Assembly (NCBI RefSeq): GCF_900141835.1
Contig: NZ_FQZD01000016.1
Location: 1-64,000, forward strand
From: Propionispora hippei DSM 15287
GTDB lineage: Bacteria; Bacillota; Negativicutes; Propionisporales; Propionisporaceae
Direction of reading: 5' to 3'
Length of the DNA stretch: 64,000 nt
Under the pieces are notes generated by a model. That model worked only from the letters and a program-made list of their open reading frames with translations. It had not been told where the DNA came from and ran no database searches. The position numbers were made by a program, and so were the translations under genes. This document shows positions 33,774 to 42,175 of the stretch, piece by piece; within the stretch, counting starts at the first letter, position 1; every line of letters begins with the position of its first letter.

Positions 33774-34643
33774 ATGCTAATGAATATGAAGGAATTATTG
33801 TCGGTGGCGCAAAAATATCAGTTTGCCGTACCTGCTTTTAATGTCAGCAGCAATATGCTGCTAAGAGGCGTTATGGATGGGTGCCGGGAAAAACAGGCGC
33901 CGGTGATCATCGCCATTCATCCCGATGAATTATCGTTTGTGGAAGACAGCTTTATTGCCAGTGTGCGGGAAGAAATTATCCATAGCCGCATACCGGCCGT
34001 AATTCATCTGGATCATGGCGGGAGCTTTGAGCAGATTGTCCGGGCTATTCGCTGTGGCTTTACTTCCGTGATGATTGATGCCTCGCTGCTATCGTTTGAA
34101 GAGAATGTGGCAATCACCAGAAAAGTGATCGAAGTGGCGCAGGCTGCCCATGTTTCTGTAGAAGCCGAACTGGGGACGATCGGAACGACCGGCAACGGTG
34201 GTGAAGGCGGTACGGAGCAAATTATTTATACCGATCCGGCCACTGTCAAAGAATTTGTTGCCAGAACCGGCGTGGACACGCTGGCGATTGCCATCGGTAC
34301 ATCGCACGGCATTTATCCGAAAAATATGCAGCCAAAATTGAGAATGGATTTGCTGCAGGAAATCAGAGCGATTGTGGATATACCCTTGGTTCTGCACGGT
34401 GGCTCGGCTAATGCCGATAGTGAAATCGCCGAGGCGGTAAGACTGGGGATATCGAAAATCAATATATCCAGTGATATCAAGGACGCTTTTTACAAGAAAT
34501 GCCGGGAAGTGCTGCAGGACCCGGTTATCCGTGAACCAAACGCCATTTATCCACCTTGTATTGAGGCTATGAAACAGGTGGTTTATCAAAAAATTGATTT
34601 GTTTAATGATGCCGGTAAAGCAAGCTGTTATCAGGAAAATTAA
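33774..34643 (+). CDS. Class II ketose-bisphosphate aldolase (second copy)
   Basis: 289 residues, GatY/KbaY-like. Motifs: HLDHGGSFEQ near residue 82, VEAELGTIGTTG near 135, GTSHGIYP near 180, LHGGSANADSEI near 206 and KINISSDIK. Last gene of the PTS operon, followed by a strong terminator. No sugar kinase is encoded in the operon, so a bisphosphate substrate would have to be made elsewhere, or one aldolase acts on a monophosphate. AAGGAG lies 12 bases before ATG 33774; two further in-frame ATGs follow within 12 bases. Confidence 0.88.
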   Translation: MLMNMKELLSVAQKYQFAVPAFNVSSNMLLRGVMDGCREKQAPVIIAIHPDELSFVEDSFIASVREEIIHSRIPAVIHLDHGGSFEQIVRAIRCGFTSVMIDASLLSFEENVAITRKVIEVAQAAHVSVEAELGTIGTTGNGGEGGTEQIIYTDPATVKEFVARTGVDTLAIAIGTSHGIYPKNMQPKLRMDLLQEIRAIVDIPLVLHGGSANADSEIAEAVRLGISKINISSDIKDAFYKKCREVLQDPVIREPNAIYPPCIEAMKQVVYQKIDLFNDAGKASCYQEN

Positions 34644-34730
34644 GCGAAGAGTATGCTGTATGTAACATGGCAGCATAAAGTAAAAGTCCTTCCCTGCCGG
34701 AGTATGCCGGTAGGGGAGTAAGGCAACCGA

Positions 34731-34779
34731 GCAAAGTTCTCAGCAGCCAACCCGTGGCTGCTGAGAACTTTGCCGTTTT
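34731..34779 (+). terminator. Strong terminator after the aldolase operon
   Basis: Perfect 19-base stem starting GCAAAGTTCTCAGCAGCCA with a 5-base loop, then CGTTTTA. A smaller hairpin (CCCTGCCGG / CCGGTAGGG) precedes it at about 34692-34715. Confidence 0.85.
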
Positions 34780-34908
34780 AAAGGGGTATTTGGGCGTTAG
34801 CCAGCCGATCATTAAGTCTGTGCCTGCTTATGTCCCTGCTTGCCGTTTAAGCCGGGAATGAGCGGTAAAACGGCTAGAACGGAGTTTTTCATATTGCCTG
34901 GTCTTTGT

Positions 34909-34914
34909 TATAAT
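34909..34914 (+). promoter_or_regulatory. Possible -10 box of the SSS symporter gene
   Basis: TATAAT with a weak TTTTCA 17 bases upstream. If used, the transcript would run through repeat A1 before reaching the symporter gene. Confidence 0.35.
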
Positions 34915-34960
34915 TTTACTTAAAAGGTATCTGGTACCTTGGCTTTAGGATTGACGAGGT

Positions 34961-35126
34961 ACTAGTGTCTTGACCAAGTTAAATCTTAGTTTATACAGCC
35001 TATCTTTTTCCGCACTGCTGTGTTGTCGTTGGCTTACATATGGCCGATATGCGCGTCTCCTCCGCCTTGCATTGCAGAAAAATCTATACTGTATAATTCT
35101 AATTCATAACTTTGCCAAGACACTAG
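34961..35126. repeat. Repeat A1: 166-base MITE-like element
   Basis: Bounded by inverted ends CTAGTGTCTTGACCAAGTT and AACTTTGCCAAGACACTAG (2 mismatches). The inner sequence is also largely self-complementary, for example TTAGTTTATACAG / CTGTATAATTCTAA. A second copy at 56416-56575 is nearly identical. No coding capacity. Lies between the aldolase operon and the symporter gene. Confidence 0.82.
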
Positions 35127-35172
35127 CGGTCCAGCAAATTAGCGGACCATTAGCCGGGTTGGGGGCTTGGTT

Positions 35173-36588
35173 ATGGAACTTACCCTTGGTCATATCATTG
35201 GCCTGACGTTGACAATTTTGCTGGTAATCGGCAGCGGTTTGTATTCGGCCCGGACAGTGACTTCGGCGGAAGGCTACAGTCTGGGCGGACGCTCTGCCGG
35301 TACGGCTCTGGTGGCAGGCAGCATAGCCGGTACGGTAATTGGCGGCGGTGCCACGGTAGGAACGGCGCAAATGGCCTATTCGCTGGGGCTTTCCGCCTGG
35401 TGGTTTACCTTAGGTTCCGGCATTGGTTTCATTATTATGGGTTTGTTTTATGCCCGGCCGCTGCGCCGTACCGGTCTGGAGACCATTCCGCAATATCTGG
35501 TGGCAAATTACGGCAAAACGGCCGGTCCTTTGGTCAGTGTGATTTCCTCCCTGGGCATCTTGCTTAGTGCTGTGGCAAGCTGCCTGCCGGGAATTCAACT
35601 GATTGCAGCCTTGTTTCATCTCGGACCCTGGCCGGCGGCCTTACTGCTTATGCTGCTGGTGGCTGCCTATGTTTTTTTTGGCGGCATAAAAAGCGCCGGC
35701 GTAGCCGGTATGTTGAAAATGGTGATTATCTGGCTTACCTTACTGGCAGCCGGCGGCACGGCCTGGCTGGCTTTAAGGGAAATGCCTGCTTTTGCGCTGC
35801 AGTTTCCGGACTTTCCCTGGCTTAGCCTGTGGGGACATGGCTTCTGGGCGGGGCTGGGCAATCTTTTTTCTCTGATTGTCGGCATTATGTGTACTCAAAC
35901 TTATATTCAGTCCATTTTTTCCGCCGCCGATTCACGGACGGCAGCAGCGGGAGCGTTTGTTGCGGCGTTGATCGTCATACCGGTGGGATTGCCGTCCATT
36001 GCCATCGGCATGTTTATGCATGCAACCCATCCTGCTATGCTGCCGATTCTGGTGCTGCCGGGTTATTTGCTGCAATATCAGCCGGCCTGGCTGGGCGGTA
36101 TCGGGCTTGCCGGTATTTTACTTTCGCTTATCGGATCAATTGCCGGGCTAACGTTGGGTATTGGCACCATGCTTTCGCGGGATATTTGCGCCGAGCTGTT
36201 TCAGGTAAAAAGCAGTCAAACATTATTGTGGATAAACCGGGGTATCATTTTGCTGGTCATGGGTCTGGCCTGTCTGATTGCCGTGGCTCATTTGCAGTCG
36301 CAGGTACTGCTTTGGAATTACCTGTCCATGGCGCTGCGGGGCGGCGGAGTATTTTTGCCGCTTACGCTGGCGATCTTCGCTCCCGGCAGGCTGCCGGGAA
36401 GTTGGGCTCTTGCTTCGATGGCAATCAGTACGCTGGCCGCTATCCTGGCGGCTACGGTATTTCCCGTACCAATTGACCCGCTGTTTATCGGGCTTGCGGT
36501 GAGTGCCGGCATCATTCTGGCCGGACTGATTAGCAAGCGGTGGCAGGCCGGACACGGGTCTGCCGGTAAGGCGCACTGTCGTTCGTAA
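35173..36588 (+). CDS. Sodium:solute symporter (SSS family)
   Basis: 471-residue membrane protein with about 13 hydrophobic segments. The SSS hallmarks are an N-terminal YSARTVTSAEGYSLGGRS loop, an AGSIAGTVIGGGATVGTAQMAY-like glycine-rich helix (cited in part) and the core region LSLIGSIAGLTLGIGTM. Substrates in the family range from sugars to pantothenate and proline; none can be assigned here. ATG 35173 follows a GGGGG tract; TTG 35167 is two codons earlier. Confidence 0.87.
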   Translation: MELTLGHIIGLTLTILLVIGSGLYSARTVTSAEGYSLGGRSAGTALVAGSIAGTVIGGGATVGTAQMAYSLGLSAWWFTLGSGIGFIIMGLFYARPLRRTGLETIPQYLVANYGKTAGPLVSVISSLGILLSAVASCLPGIQLIAALFHLGPWPAALLLMLLVAAYVFFGGIKSAGVAGMLKMVIIWLTLLAAGGTAWLALREMPAFALQFPDFPWLSLWGHGFWAGLGNLFSLIVGIMCTQTYIQSIFSAADSRTAAAGAFVAALIVIPVGLPSIAIGMFMHATHPAMLPILVLPGYLLQYQPAWLGGIGLAGILLSLIGSIAGLTLGIGTMLSRDICAELFQVKSSQTLLWINRGIILLVMGLACLIAVAHLQSQVLLWNYLSMALRGGGVFLPLTLAIFAPGRLPGSWALASMAISTLAAILAATVFPVPIDPLFIGLAVSAGIILAGLISKRWQAGHGSAGKAHCRS

Positions 36589-36591
36589 ACG

Positions 36592-36627
36592 AAAAATCCG
36601 TACCTGCCGTTTGGCGGTACGGATTTT
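36592..36627. terminator. Bidirectional terminator between convergent genes
   Basis: Perfect 13-base stem AAAAATCCGTACC / GGTACGGATTTTT; A/T tails on both sides serve the symporter gene and the minus-strand gene. Confidence 0.88.
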
Positions 36628-36629
36628 TA

Positions 36630-37241
36630 TTATAGAAGGGATTTCCAGTTGACTCCCAGCGATTCCAGCAGATGAATGACGTGTGTATCGTTAGCCTGCA
36701 CAAAGCCGCGAACCTTGGCGTAAACCATAGTTTGCCGCCCGTTTTTAAAAATAGTCAATTGATCTAACAGCGGATTGTAGTTGACCTCGCTGCCGTCGGG
36801 CATTTTTTTGGAGACCGGATCGATAACCGGTTGAGTGGCAGGGGAAGCCGGGGGGGATTGAAGTTCTTTTAAGCGGAGACGCAGGGTTGCGATGTCGTCC
36901 GTCGTGACCAGACCGGTGATCTCAGCGGTAAAGGACAAGGCACCGTCGCTGGTTAAGGTGCGCTGTACTTTTGACGAGGTGACCTGCAGCAGCCCGGCGG
37001 ACAAGGTTGTGACTTCGTCTTTGGTAAGCTGGAGGTTTTCCGTTTGGCTGAAGCTTTCAATATAGATGCCGGCCTGTTCGATGGCCCCCCGTTTGGCGTT
37101 GAGCAAGGCTTTGTCCTGAGCGGCAGCCGGCGTTTCTCCATCGCCCATGAGGTAAGTACCGGTAGCGGTAATGTAATGGGGTTCGGCAAAACAAAGCAGC
37201 GGGATACATAATAAAAACACTAAAGCAGTTATGAGCTTCAT
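36630..37241 (-). CDS. Exported protein of unknown function
   Basis: 203 residues with a clear signal peptide (MKLITALVFLLCIPLLCFA). The mature N-terminal half reads ATGTYLMGDGETPAAAQDKAL, then AKRGAIEQAGIYIES. This resembles the FlgT/LPP20-like periplasmic domain in which repeated Ala-rich segments form an alpha/beta fold. A Pro-rich linker (about 135-150) separates a C-terminal domain. Not recognised beyond that. It stands alone on the minus strand. Confidence 0.75.
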   Translation of the reverse strand: MKLITALVFLLCIPLLCFAEPHYITATGTYLMGDGETPAAAQDKALLNAKRGAIEQAGIYIESFSQTENLQLTKDEVTTLSAGLLQVTSSKVQRTLTSDGALSFTAEITGLVTTDDIATLRLRLKELQSPPASPATQPVIDPVSKKMPDGSEVNYNPLLDQLTIFKNGRQTMVYAKVRGFVQANDTHVIHLLESLGVNWKSLL

Positions 37242-37378
37242 AACATCACTCCGTTGTTAATGATAATGGATAGCTTGAATTTTCGCTGTTTGTTTTCCAG
37301 ACTCCTGCCCTTTTCATTCCGATGACGGTATAATTGAGTGAAATTTTTGGAAACATGGCATAGGCTAAGTTCGGCTTC

Positions 37379-37417
37379 CTGCAGCAATAGCCGGTCGGTG
37401 TGCTGGCTATGCTGCAG
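37379..37417 (+). other. Hairpin in the divergent intergenic region
   Basis: CTGCAGCAATAGCC / GGCTATGCTGCAG followed by GACTTTGTTTT. It has terminator form, yet no gene ends here. It may attenuate the downstream membrane-protein gene or end a short transcript. Confidence 0.5.
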
Positions 37418-37525
37418 GACTTTGTTTTAGCAGGAAGGTTGCCTTGTTTGTTGATTGTATACAGTTGCCGCTAAAGAAGGCATACTAAATAAAAACGTAA
37501 AATTTTGGAGAAAGAAGGTTTGTTT

Positions 37526-38038
37526 GTGGATAAGAGCTATATATTTATGCTGTTTACCTTTATTGTAGGAGCTGTGTTTTTTCTGCTGGTACCCAAGGCG
37601 CAATATAAGCGTTATCTTTTATATGGCATCGTGCTTGGCGGCTTTGTTCATGGGCTTATCGCCTCCGCTTCAAGCTATATGAATTTATTGAAATATACCA
37701 ATATGGGACCGTTCAGTGTTATGGGGCTGATACCGGCCTGGACACCGATTGCCTGGTCATTTTCTTTTGCTGTTTTTTTCTATTTGATGCCCCGGCGCAG
37801 AGCTTTTTTGATTCCCTATTTGCTGGCTTTTACCGGCCTGGATTATATTGTGGGACTGGTACTGGAAGCCTATGGATTATTTACGTATATCGGCAGTTAC
37901 CGTTATTTTGCTCTGTTGACTTTTTTAGTGTGGTATTCTGTGGCAGCCTGGATTTTTTACCGGGACCCGCAAGCAAATGTCTTACTGCCGGTTGCCGCGA
38001 AAACGCTGCCGGAAGAAAAGCGGGATGAGGAAAAATAA
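37526..38038 (+). CDS. CBO0543-like integral membrane protein
   Basis: About 170 residues with five hydrophobic segments and a charged C-terminal tail (EEKRDEEK). It has the look of the CBO0543 family of small clostridial membrane proteins of unknown function. Features seen are YKRYLLYGIVLGGFVHG and AWSFSFAVFFYLMPRRR, with aromatic-rich helices. GTG 37526 is 7 bases after AGAAGG; a TTG start at 37505 is less likely. Confidence 0.7.
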   Translation: MDKSYIFMLFTFIVGAVFFLLVPKAQYKRYLLYGIVLGGFVHGLIASASSYMNLLKYTNMGPFSVMGLIPAWTPIAWSFSFAVFFYLMPRRRAFLIPYLLAFTGLDYIVGLVLEAYGLFTYIGSYRYFALLTFLVWYSVAAWIFYRDPQANVLLPVAAKTLPEEKRDEEK

Positions 38039-38303
38039 CCGTTTATTTGTGAAGTGATTTAACAAAAAGCAGCAGACCATTCGTATTGACCGTCCTCATG
38101 GCGGTGATTCGGACCGGCAGCGTGAGCATGACCGGAGAGAATGGGAAGAAAATGAACGTCATAAAAGAGAAACGAAGCGGCGCCCCCATGAAAGCGACAG
38201 AGAATGTCATGAACGGCAGGAACGGGAAAAACAGCGTCATGAGCAGGCGTTGCGGGAAGTAGCGGCTTTTTTGATAGGCGTTGGAGTCGGTCAGTCTAAT
38301 TAA
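38025..38303 (+). pseudogene. Small highly charged ORF interrupted by an in-frame TGA
   Basis: ATG 38025 overlaps the end of the previous gene. After ten codons the frame meets TGA (38055-38057), then stays open for 81 codons to TAA 38301. The continuation is extremely rich in Arg, Glu and His (HESDRECHERQEREKQRHEQ) and ends in a hydrophobic AAFLIGVGVG. No ATG, GTG or TTG start occurs after the TGA until near the end. Either a nonsense-mutated gene, a sequencing error or a chance frame. Confidence 0.4.
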
Positions 38304-38371
38304 GCAAAAAAATAATCCCCGTATTGGGAGAGAGGCTCTTTGGGGTTTCTCCTTCCATCCGGGCTTGATTT

Positions 38372-38402
38372 CCCTATTCGAAAGAATAGGGTTCTTTATT
38401 TT
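38372..38402 (+). terminator. Intrinsic terminator
   Basis: CCCTATTC-GAAA-GAATAGGG followed by TTCTTTATTTTT. It closes the membrane-protein/charged-ORF unit. Between 38403 and 38621 nothing else was recognised. Confidence 0.85.
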
Positions 38403-38621
38403 TACCCGGCAATGCCGGAAGCTTTCCGCTCCTAGTTTCCTTGGTGCGGAACAGAATCTATTAAGAGCCCGAGGTAGTGAGAGATTTAGCTTATTTACCG
38501 GAAAAGGGACTGATTTTTGTTGTTTTCTCAGATGGTGTTTATTGCTAAAAAACTTGAATTCTGCTACCCTGATGATAAGCAAGATGCTGCATTGACGAAA
38601 CAAAGGAGAGGGATCACGATT

Positions 38622-39656
38622 ATGATACGATTTGAAAGCGATTATACCGAAGGCGCTCACCCCAGAATTTTGCAGCGACTGCTGGAAACCAATGAGGAGC
38701 AGACGCCGGGCTATGGCTTGGATCAGCACTGCGAAGCAGCCCGGAATTATATAAAAAAAGCTTGTCAGGCGATGGACGCCGAGGTTCATTTTTTGGTCGG
38801 CGGCACACAGACCAATGCCACCATCATTGCCTCGATTCTGCGTTCTTATCAGGGAGCGGTGACAGCCGAAAGCGGCCACATCGCCGTCCATGAGACCGGC
38901 GCCATCGAAGCGGCCGGTCATAAGGTGCTTACCCTGCCCAGCCGAGACGGGAAAATCCGGGCCGAACAGGTAAAAGAGTTATACCGGGCTCATTGGGCCG
39001 ATGCTTCCCATGAACATATGGTACAGCCCGGCATGGTGTATATATCCCATCCTACTGAGAACGGTACTACATATCGTAAGGACGAACTGGAGGCGTTAAG
39101 CGCTGTTTGCCGGGAATGCGGGCTGCCTCTGATGTTGGACGGCGCCCGGCTGGGATACGGTTTGACGGCTCCGGACAACGACTTGTCCCTAACCGATATT
39201 GCCCGTCTCTGCGATGTTTTTTATATCGGGGGAACGAAAGTCGGAGCTCTGATGGGAGAAGCTGTGGTGATCACACAGGAGGCTTTGCGGCGGGATTTTC
39301 GTTACATGATCAAGCAGCATGGCGGGATGCTGGCCAAGGGACGTTTGCTGGGCATTCAGTTTGAAACGCTGTTTGAGGACGGTCTGTATTTTGAAATTGC
39401 CGGGCATGCCGTAGCCATGGCGATGCGTATCCGGGAAGCTTTCACGGCCCAAGGATTTTCTTTCCGCTATGCTTCTACTACCAATCAGCAATTTCCTATT
39501 TTGCCTGATGAAGTATTAAAAAAACTGGGCGAAACCTACGCCTATTCTTTCTGGGAAAAGGCGGGAGCCACTCACAGTGTGGTGCGGTTCTGTACCAGTT
39601 GGGCCACCAAGAAGGAACACGTGGATCGGTTGGTCAAGGATATTCAGGCGCTATAG
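38622..39656 (+). CDS. Threonine aldolase-family PLP enzyme
   Basis: 344-residue fold-type I PLP enzyme of the beta-eliminating lyase/low-specificity threonine aldolase group, which splits threonine into glycine and acetaldehyde. Seen: PGYGLDQHCEAA near residue 25, GGTQTNATIIAS near 55, HETGAIEAAGHKV near 82, LMLDGARLGYGL (Asp for the pyridine N) and the PLP Lys in YIGGTKVGALMGE near 202. ATG 38622 follows AAGGAGAGGG; the reading frame stays open upstream, but the extra 35 residues are unlike the family. Confidence 0.87.
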   Translation: MIRFESDYTEGAHPRILQRLLETNEEQTPGYGLDQHCEAARNYIKKACQAMDAEVHFLVGGTQTNATIIASILRSYQGAVTAESGHIAVHETGAIEAAGHKVLTLPSRDGKIRAEQVKELYRAHWADASHEHMVQPGMVYISHPTENGTTYRKDELEALSAVCRECGLPLMLDGARLGYGLTAPDNDLSLTDIARLCDVFYIGGTKVGALMGEAVVITQEALRRDFRYMIKQHGGMLAKGRLLGIQFETLFEDGLYFEIAGHAVAMAMRIREAFTAQGFSFRYASTTNQQFPILPDEVLKKLGETYAYSFWEKAGATHSVVRFCTSWATKKEHVDRLVKDIQAL

Positions 39657-39796
39657 GGCAATGTAAAGCAATATGATTTGGCAAGGTAGCAGGGAATCGC
39701 GAGGGACTTTACGTGAAAAGTAGAGTACCCTTTTCTGCTTTTTGCGTGATTAGTCATCGAACCGGTTGCAGTGAAAAGCCTGTAAAAACTTTTACA

Positions 39797-39825
39797 TTGA
39801 ACTGATTATGTAAATTTGATAGACT
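39797..39825 (+). promoter_or_regulatory. Promoter of the PBP2 gene
   Basis: TTGAAC, 17 bases, TAGACT, with transcription starting about 35 bases before the ATG. Confidence 0.6.
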
Positions 39826-39866
39826 GGTATAGAGTCGAATTCTACATAGAAAAGAGAGGCTTTACG

Positions 39867-41714
39867 ATGGTAAGCAGGTCGAAAAACCGGGTGGATGTGT
39901 TAGGGTTTATTGTCATTATAGTTATTTTGGCGCTTATGGGCAGATTAGCTTACCTTCAGATCATAAAGGGTGATTACTTTCACACTTTGGCCGAGCAAAA
40001 TCGCATTCGCCTGATTACCGTTACGGCGCCGCGGGGAACCTTCTATGACCGCAACGGAACGCCACTGGTGAACAACCGGCCCGGTTTTTCGGTGTCCCTG
40101 ATGCCGATTGACGGACCGGTTTCACAGGAGGTTATTGTTAGGTTGGCTGACATCCTCAAGATTAAGCCGGAGGAGATCAACAGCAAAGTTAAAAAGGAGG
40201 AAAATCCGTTAAATCCGGTTATCGTGAAAAACGATGTGGGGCAGGACATTGTGGCCAGGATCGAAGAACACAAAAGCGATCTGCCTGGCGTGGTACTGGC
40301 GATCCAGGCGGTGCGCAGCTATATATATAATGACCTTGGCGCTCATATGTTCGGCTACGTAGGGGAAATCAACGACAACGAACTGGAAAAAGGGAAAGCC
40401 GACGGTTATAAAAGTGGTGACATTCTGGGCAAGTCCGGTCTGGAGCAGGTCTATGACAAGACACTGCGCGGTGTGGACGGCGGTGAGCAGGTCGAAGTGG
40501 ATGTGACCGGGCGCCCCATCCAGCGACTTGGTCGGAAGGAGCCGGTTCCCGGCAATGACCTGTGGCTTACCATTGATTATCGCGTCCAGAAGGCTACGGA
40601 AGAGGCGATGGACAGGCAGCTTACCTATTTGCAAAACAAGCTGGGCAACAGCAAAGCGAAAGCCGGCGCCGCCGTGGCGATCAACCCTAAGACCGGTGAG
40701 GTGCTGGCGATGGTCAGCCGGCCGGCCTTTAATCCCAACCTGTTTAATGGCGGCATCTCGGAAAAAGACTGGAAGATAATCAACGATAATCCGTTCAATC
40801 CCATGCAGAACCGGGTGATTGCCGGTGAATATCCGCCGGGTTCTACCTTTAAAATTGTGACAGGCACGGCAGCGTTGGAACTGGGTAAGGTGACGCCGGA
40901 AGAAAAGATTCTCGATACAGGCAAGCACTGGATTATTCCCAAGGGAAACGCGCAGAATGAAGCGCTGGGCCTGATCGATTTCCGCGAGGCGTTGTCCAAA
41001 TCGGATAATGTGTATTTTTATGAAATGGGCAACCGGCTGGGCATCGACAATCTGGAAAAGTATGCAAGAATGTTCGGTCTTGGTGAATACACCGGCATCA
41101 AGCTGCCGGGTGAATCGAACGGTCTGGTGGCAAATAAAAAGTATAAAATGAAAGTGTACGACGAAGACTGGTACCTGTCGGAAACCTTTGACGCCGCTAT
41201 CGGGCAGGGATTCCAACTGGCGACGCCGCTGCAGGTGGCCAATGTTATGGCTCAGATAGCTAACGGCGGACATCGTTACCGCCCCTACCTTGTCAGTAAA
41301 ATTGCCAGTCCCGACGGAAAAATCATTCAGACCTTTCAGCCGGAGGAAGTGGGAACGATCAATATATCGGCTAAAACACTTAATCTCATCCGGAGCGCTC
41401 TCCGGGATGTCGCTTTGCCCGGTGGTACGGCGGCGTCTACCTTCGCCGGCTTTCCCATTCCGATCGCCGGCAAAACGGGTACGGCGGAAAATCCTCATGG
41501 CGATGATCATGGCTGGTTTGTGGCCTATGCGCCGTTTGATGATCCGCAGATCGTGGTGGCTGTTCTGATTGAGCAGGGTGGTTTTGGCGCCGATTCGGCC
41601 GTGCCGATTGCCCGCAAAATGCTGGAGGCTTATTTCGATGTTCCTTCCCAGAAGAATCCGGCAGATTTATATGCCGAGGAGCAGGCGGCAAAAGCCGGTG
41701 CTAAGCAGCCATAA
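39867..41714 (+). CDS. mrdA: Penicillin-binding protein 2
   Basis: 615-residue class B PBP that cross-links peptidoglycan in the elongation machinery. An N-terminal membrane anchor (VLGFIVIIVILALMGRLAYL) precedes a dimerisation domain with RGTFYDRNG. The transpeptidase domain has Ser326 in STFK (PPGSTFKI), SDN (KSDNVYFYEMG) and KTG (AGKTGTAENP). Strongly MrdA-like rather than PBP3/FtsI. It lies alone here without rodA. Start chosen at ATG 39867 after AAAGAGAGG; an in-frame ATG 17 codons upstream has no ribosome site. Confidence 0.93.
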   Translation: MVSRSKNRVDVLGFIVIIVILALMGRLAYLQIIKGDYFHTLAEQNRIRLITVTAPRGTFYDRNGTPLVNNRPGFSVSLMPIDGPVSQEVIVRLADILKIKPEEINSKVKKEENPLNPVIVKNDVGQDIVARIEEHKSDLPGVVLAIQAVRSYIYNDLGAHMFGYVGEINDNELEKGKADGYKSGDILGKSGLEQVYDKTLRGVDGGEQVEVDVTGRPIQRLGRKEPVPGNDLWLTIDYRVQKATEEAMDRQLTYLQNKLGNSKAKAGAAVAINPKTGEVLAMVSRPAFNPNLFNGGISEKDWKIINDNPFNPMQNRVIAGEYPPGSTFKIVTGTAALELGKVTPEEKILDTGKHWIIPKGNAQNEALGLIDFREALSKSDNVYFYEMGNRLGIDNLEKYARMFGLGEYTGIKLPGESNGLVANKKYKMKVYDEDWYLSETFDAAIGQGFQLATPLQVANVMAQIANGGHRYRPYLVSKIASPDGKIIQTFQPEEVGTINISAKTLNLIRSALRDVALPGGTAASTFAGFPIPIAGKTGTAENPHGDDHGWFVAYAPFDDPQIVVAVLIEQGGFGADSAVPIARKMLEAYFDVPSQKNPADLYAEEQAAKAGAKQP

Positions 41715-41770
41715 AAGGTACTTCTTATATTTACCGAGAGTGAGCCTGTATGATATAATAAATAAAACCA

Positions 41771-41864
41771 CATATTCTTCGGGGAGCTTGTGTAGCAGGC
41801 TGAGAGGAAGTAATCGAACTTTGACCCATATACCTGATTTGGATAATGCCAACGTAGGAATGTG
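41771..41864 (+). ncRNA. TPP riboswitch (thi box)
   Basis: P1 CATATTC / GAATGTG encloses the conserved core: GGGGAGC, CTGAGAGG (pyrimidine-sensing), GACCC, ACCTGAT, GGATAATGCC and GTAGGAA (pyrophosphate-sensing). An intrinsic terminator follows at 41897, so high thiamine diphosphate would stop transcription before thiW-thiM. Confidence 0.92.
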
Positions 41865-41896
41865 AATTGTGTTGCTATGATGTATAGCTAGAGCAG

Positions 41897-41928
41897 GGAT
41901 ATGCCGGCAGGTGTATCCTTTTTTTTAT
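41897..41928 (+). terminator. Expression-platform terminator of the TPP riboswitch
   Basis: GGATA.GCC.GGC..TATCC hairpin followed by ten T. Confidence 0.8.
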
Positions 41929-42018
41929 TGTTCGTAGGTTTCAGCGGCAAGGTTTAGTTCTTGCCGAATGGAGCACTCGGTGGAGGAGGAGCGTCCTGCA
42001 CCGGATGGCAAACGACAG

Positions 42019-42120
42019 CTACATAGCGAGGGAGCCCGTGTTTCGGGATGAGAGGAGGCTTTGGAGCCTCGACCGGTCTGATGGCTATGCCAGAGGGGGA
42101 CTGCTATGTAGTTTTGTTTT
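42019..42120 (+). ncRNA. Second TPP-like aptamer with embedded terminator (HMP-PP/thiS-type candidate)
   Basis: The closing stem CTACATAGC / GCTATGTAG is itself followed by TTTTGTTTT, so aptamer and terminator share one stem. Inside, the order parallels the TPP riboswitch just upstream: GGGAGC, a small hairpin, ATGAGAGG, a second hairpin ending CGACC, then CTGAT..TATGCCAGAGGGGGA. The pyrophosphate-side arm is shortened. It may be a divergent TPP aptamer, or the thiS-motif HMP-PP riboswitch, a class described as terminator-embedded. The downstream genes are for thiazole uptake and phosphorylation, which fits HMP-PP control (inference). Confidence 0.6.
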
Positions 42121-42137
42121 ATATACCTTGCTGTAAT

Positions 42138-42175
42138 TTAATCCCTGTCCGGCATAGCCTGTTGACAGGGATTAA
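42138..42175 (+). other. Stable hairpin before thiW
   Basis: Perfect 12-base stem TTAATCCCTGTC / GACAGGGATTAA without a T-run, followed by the palindrome GCATGTACATGC. It may be an antiterminator partner or a processing site. Confidence 0.45.

Noticed and set aside
34970-35206. Possible small protein within repeat A1
   Set aside because: The frame runs across the repeat terminus into the symporter gene, and the second copy of the repeat does not keep the same frame.
35173-36588. Composite transposon formed by repeats A1 and A2
   Set aside because: The copies are over 21 kb apart with unrelated housekeeping genes between them.
38055-38057. Selenocysteine codon
   Set aside because: No convincing SECIS-like hairpin directly follows and the protein is not a known selenoprotein type.
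38043-38921. Long minus-strand open frame of 292 codons
   Set aside because: It covers a terminator, the threonine-aldolase start and the charged small ORF on the other strand, has no ribosome site or recognisable domain, and mirrors the codon pattern of the plus strand.
40209-41510. 433-codon minus-strand frame inside mrdA
   Set aside because: It is wholly antisense to a well-supported PBP2 gene; a long antisense frame is expected from its codon usage.
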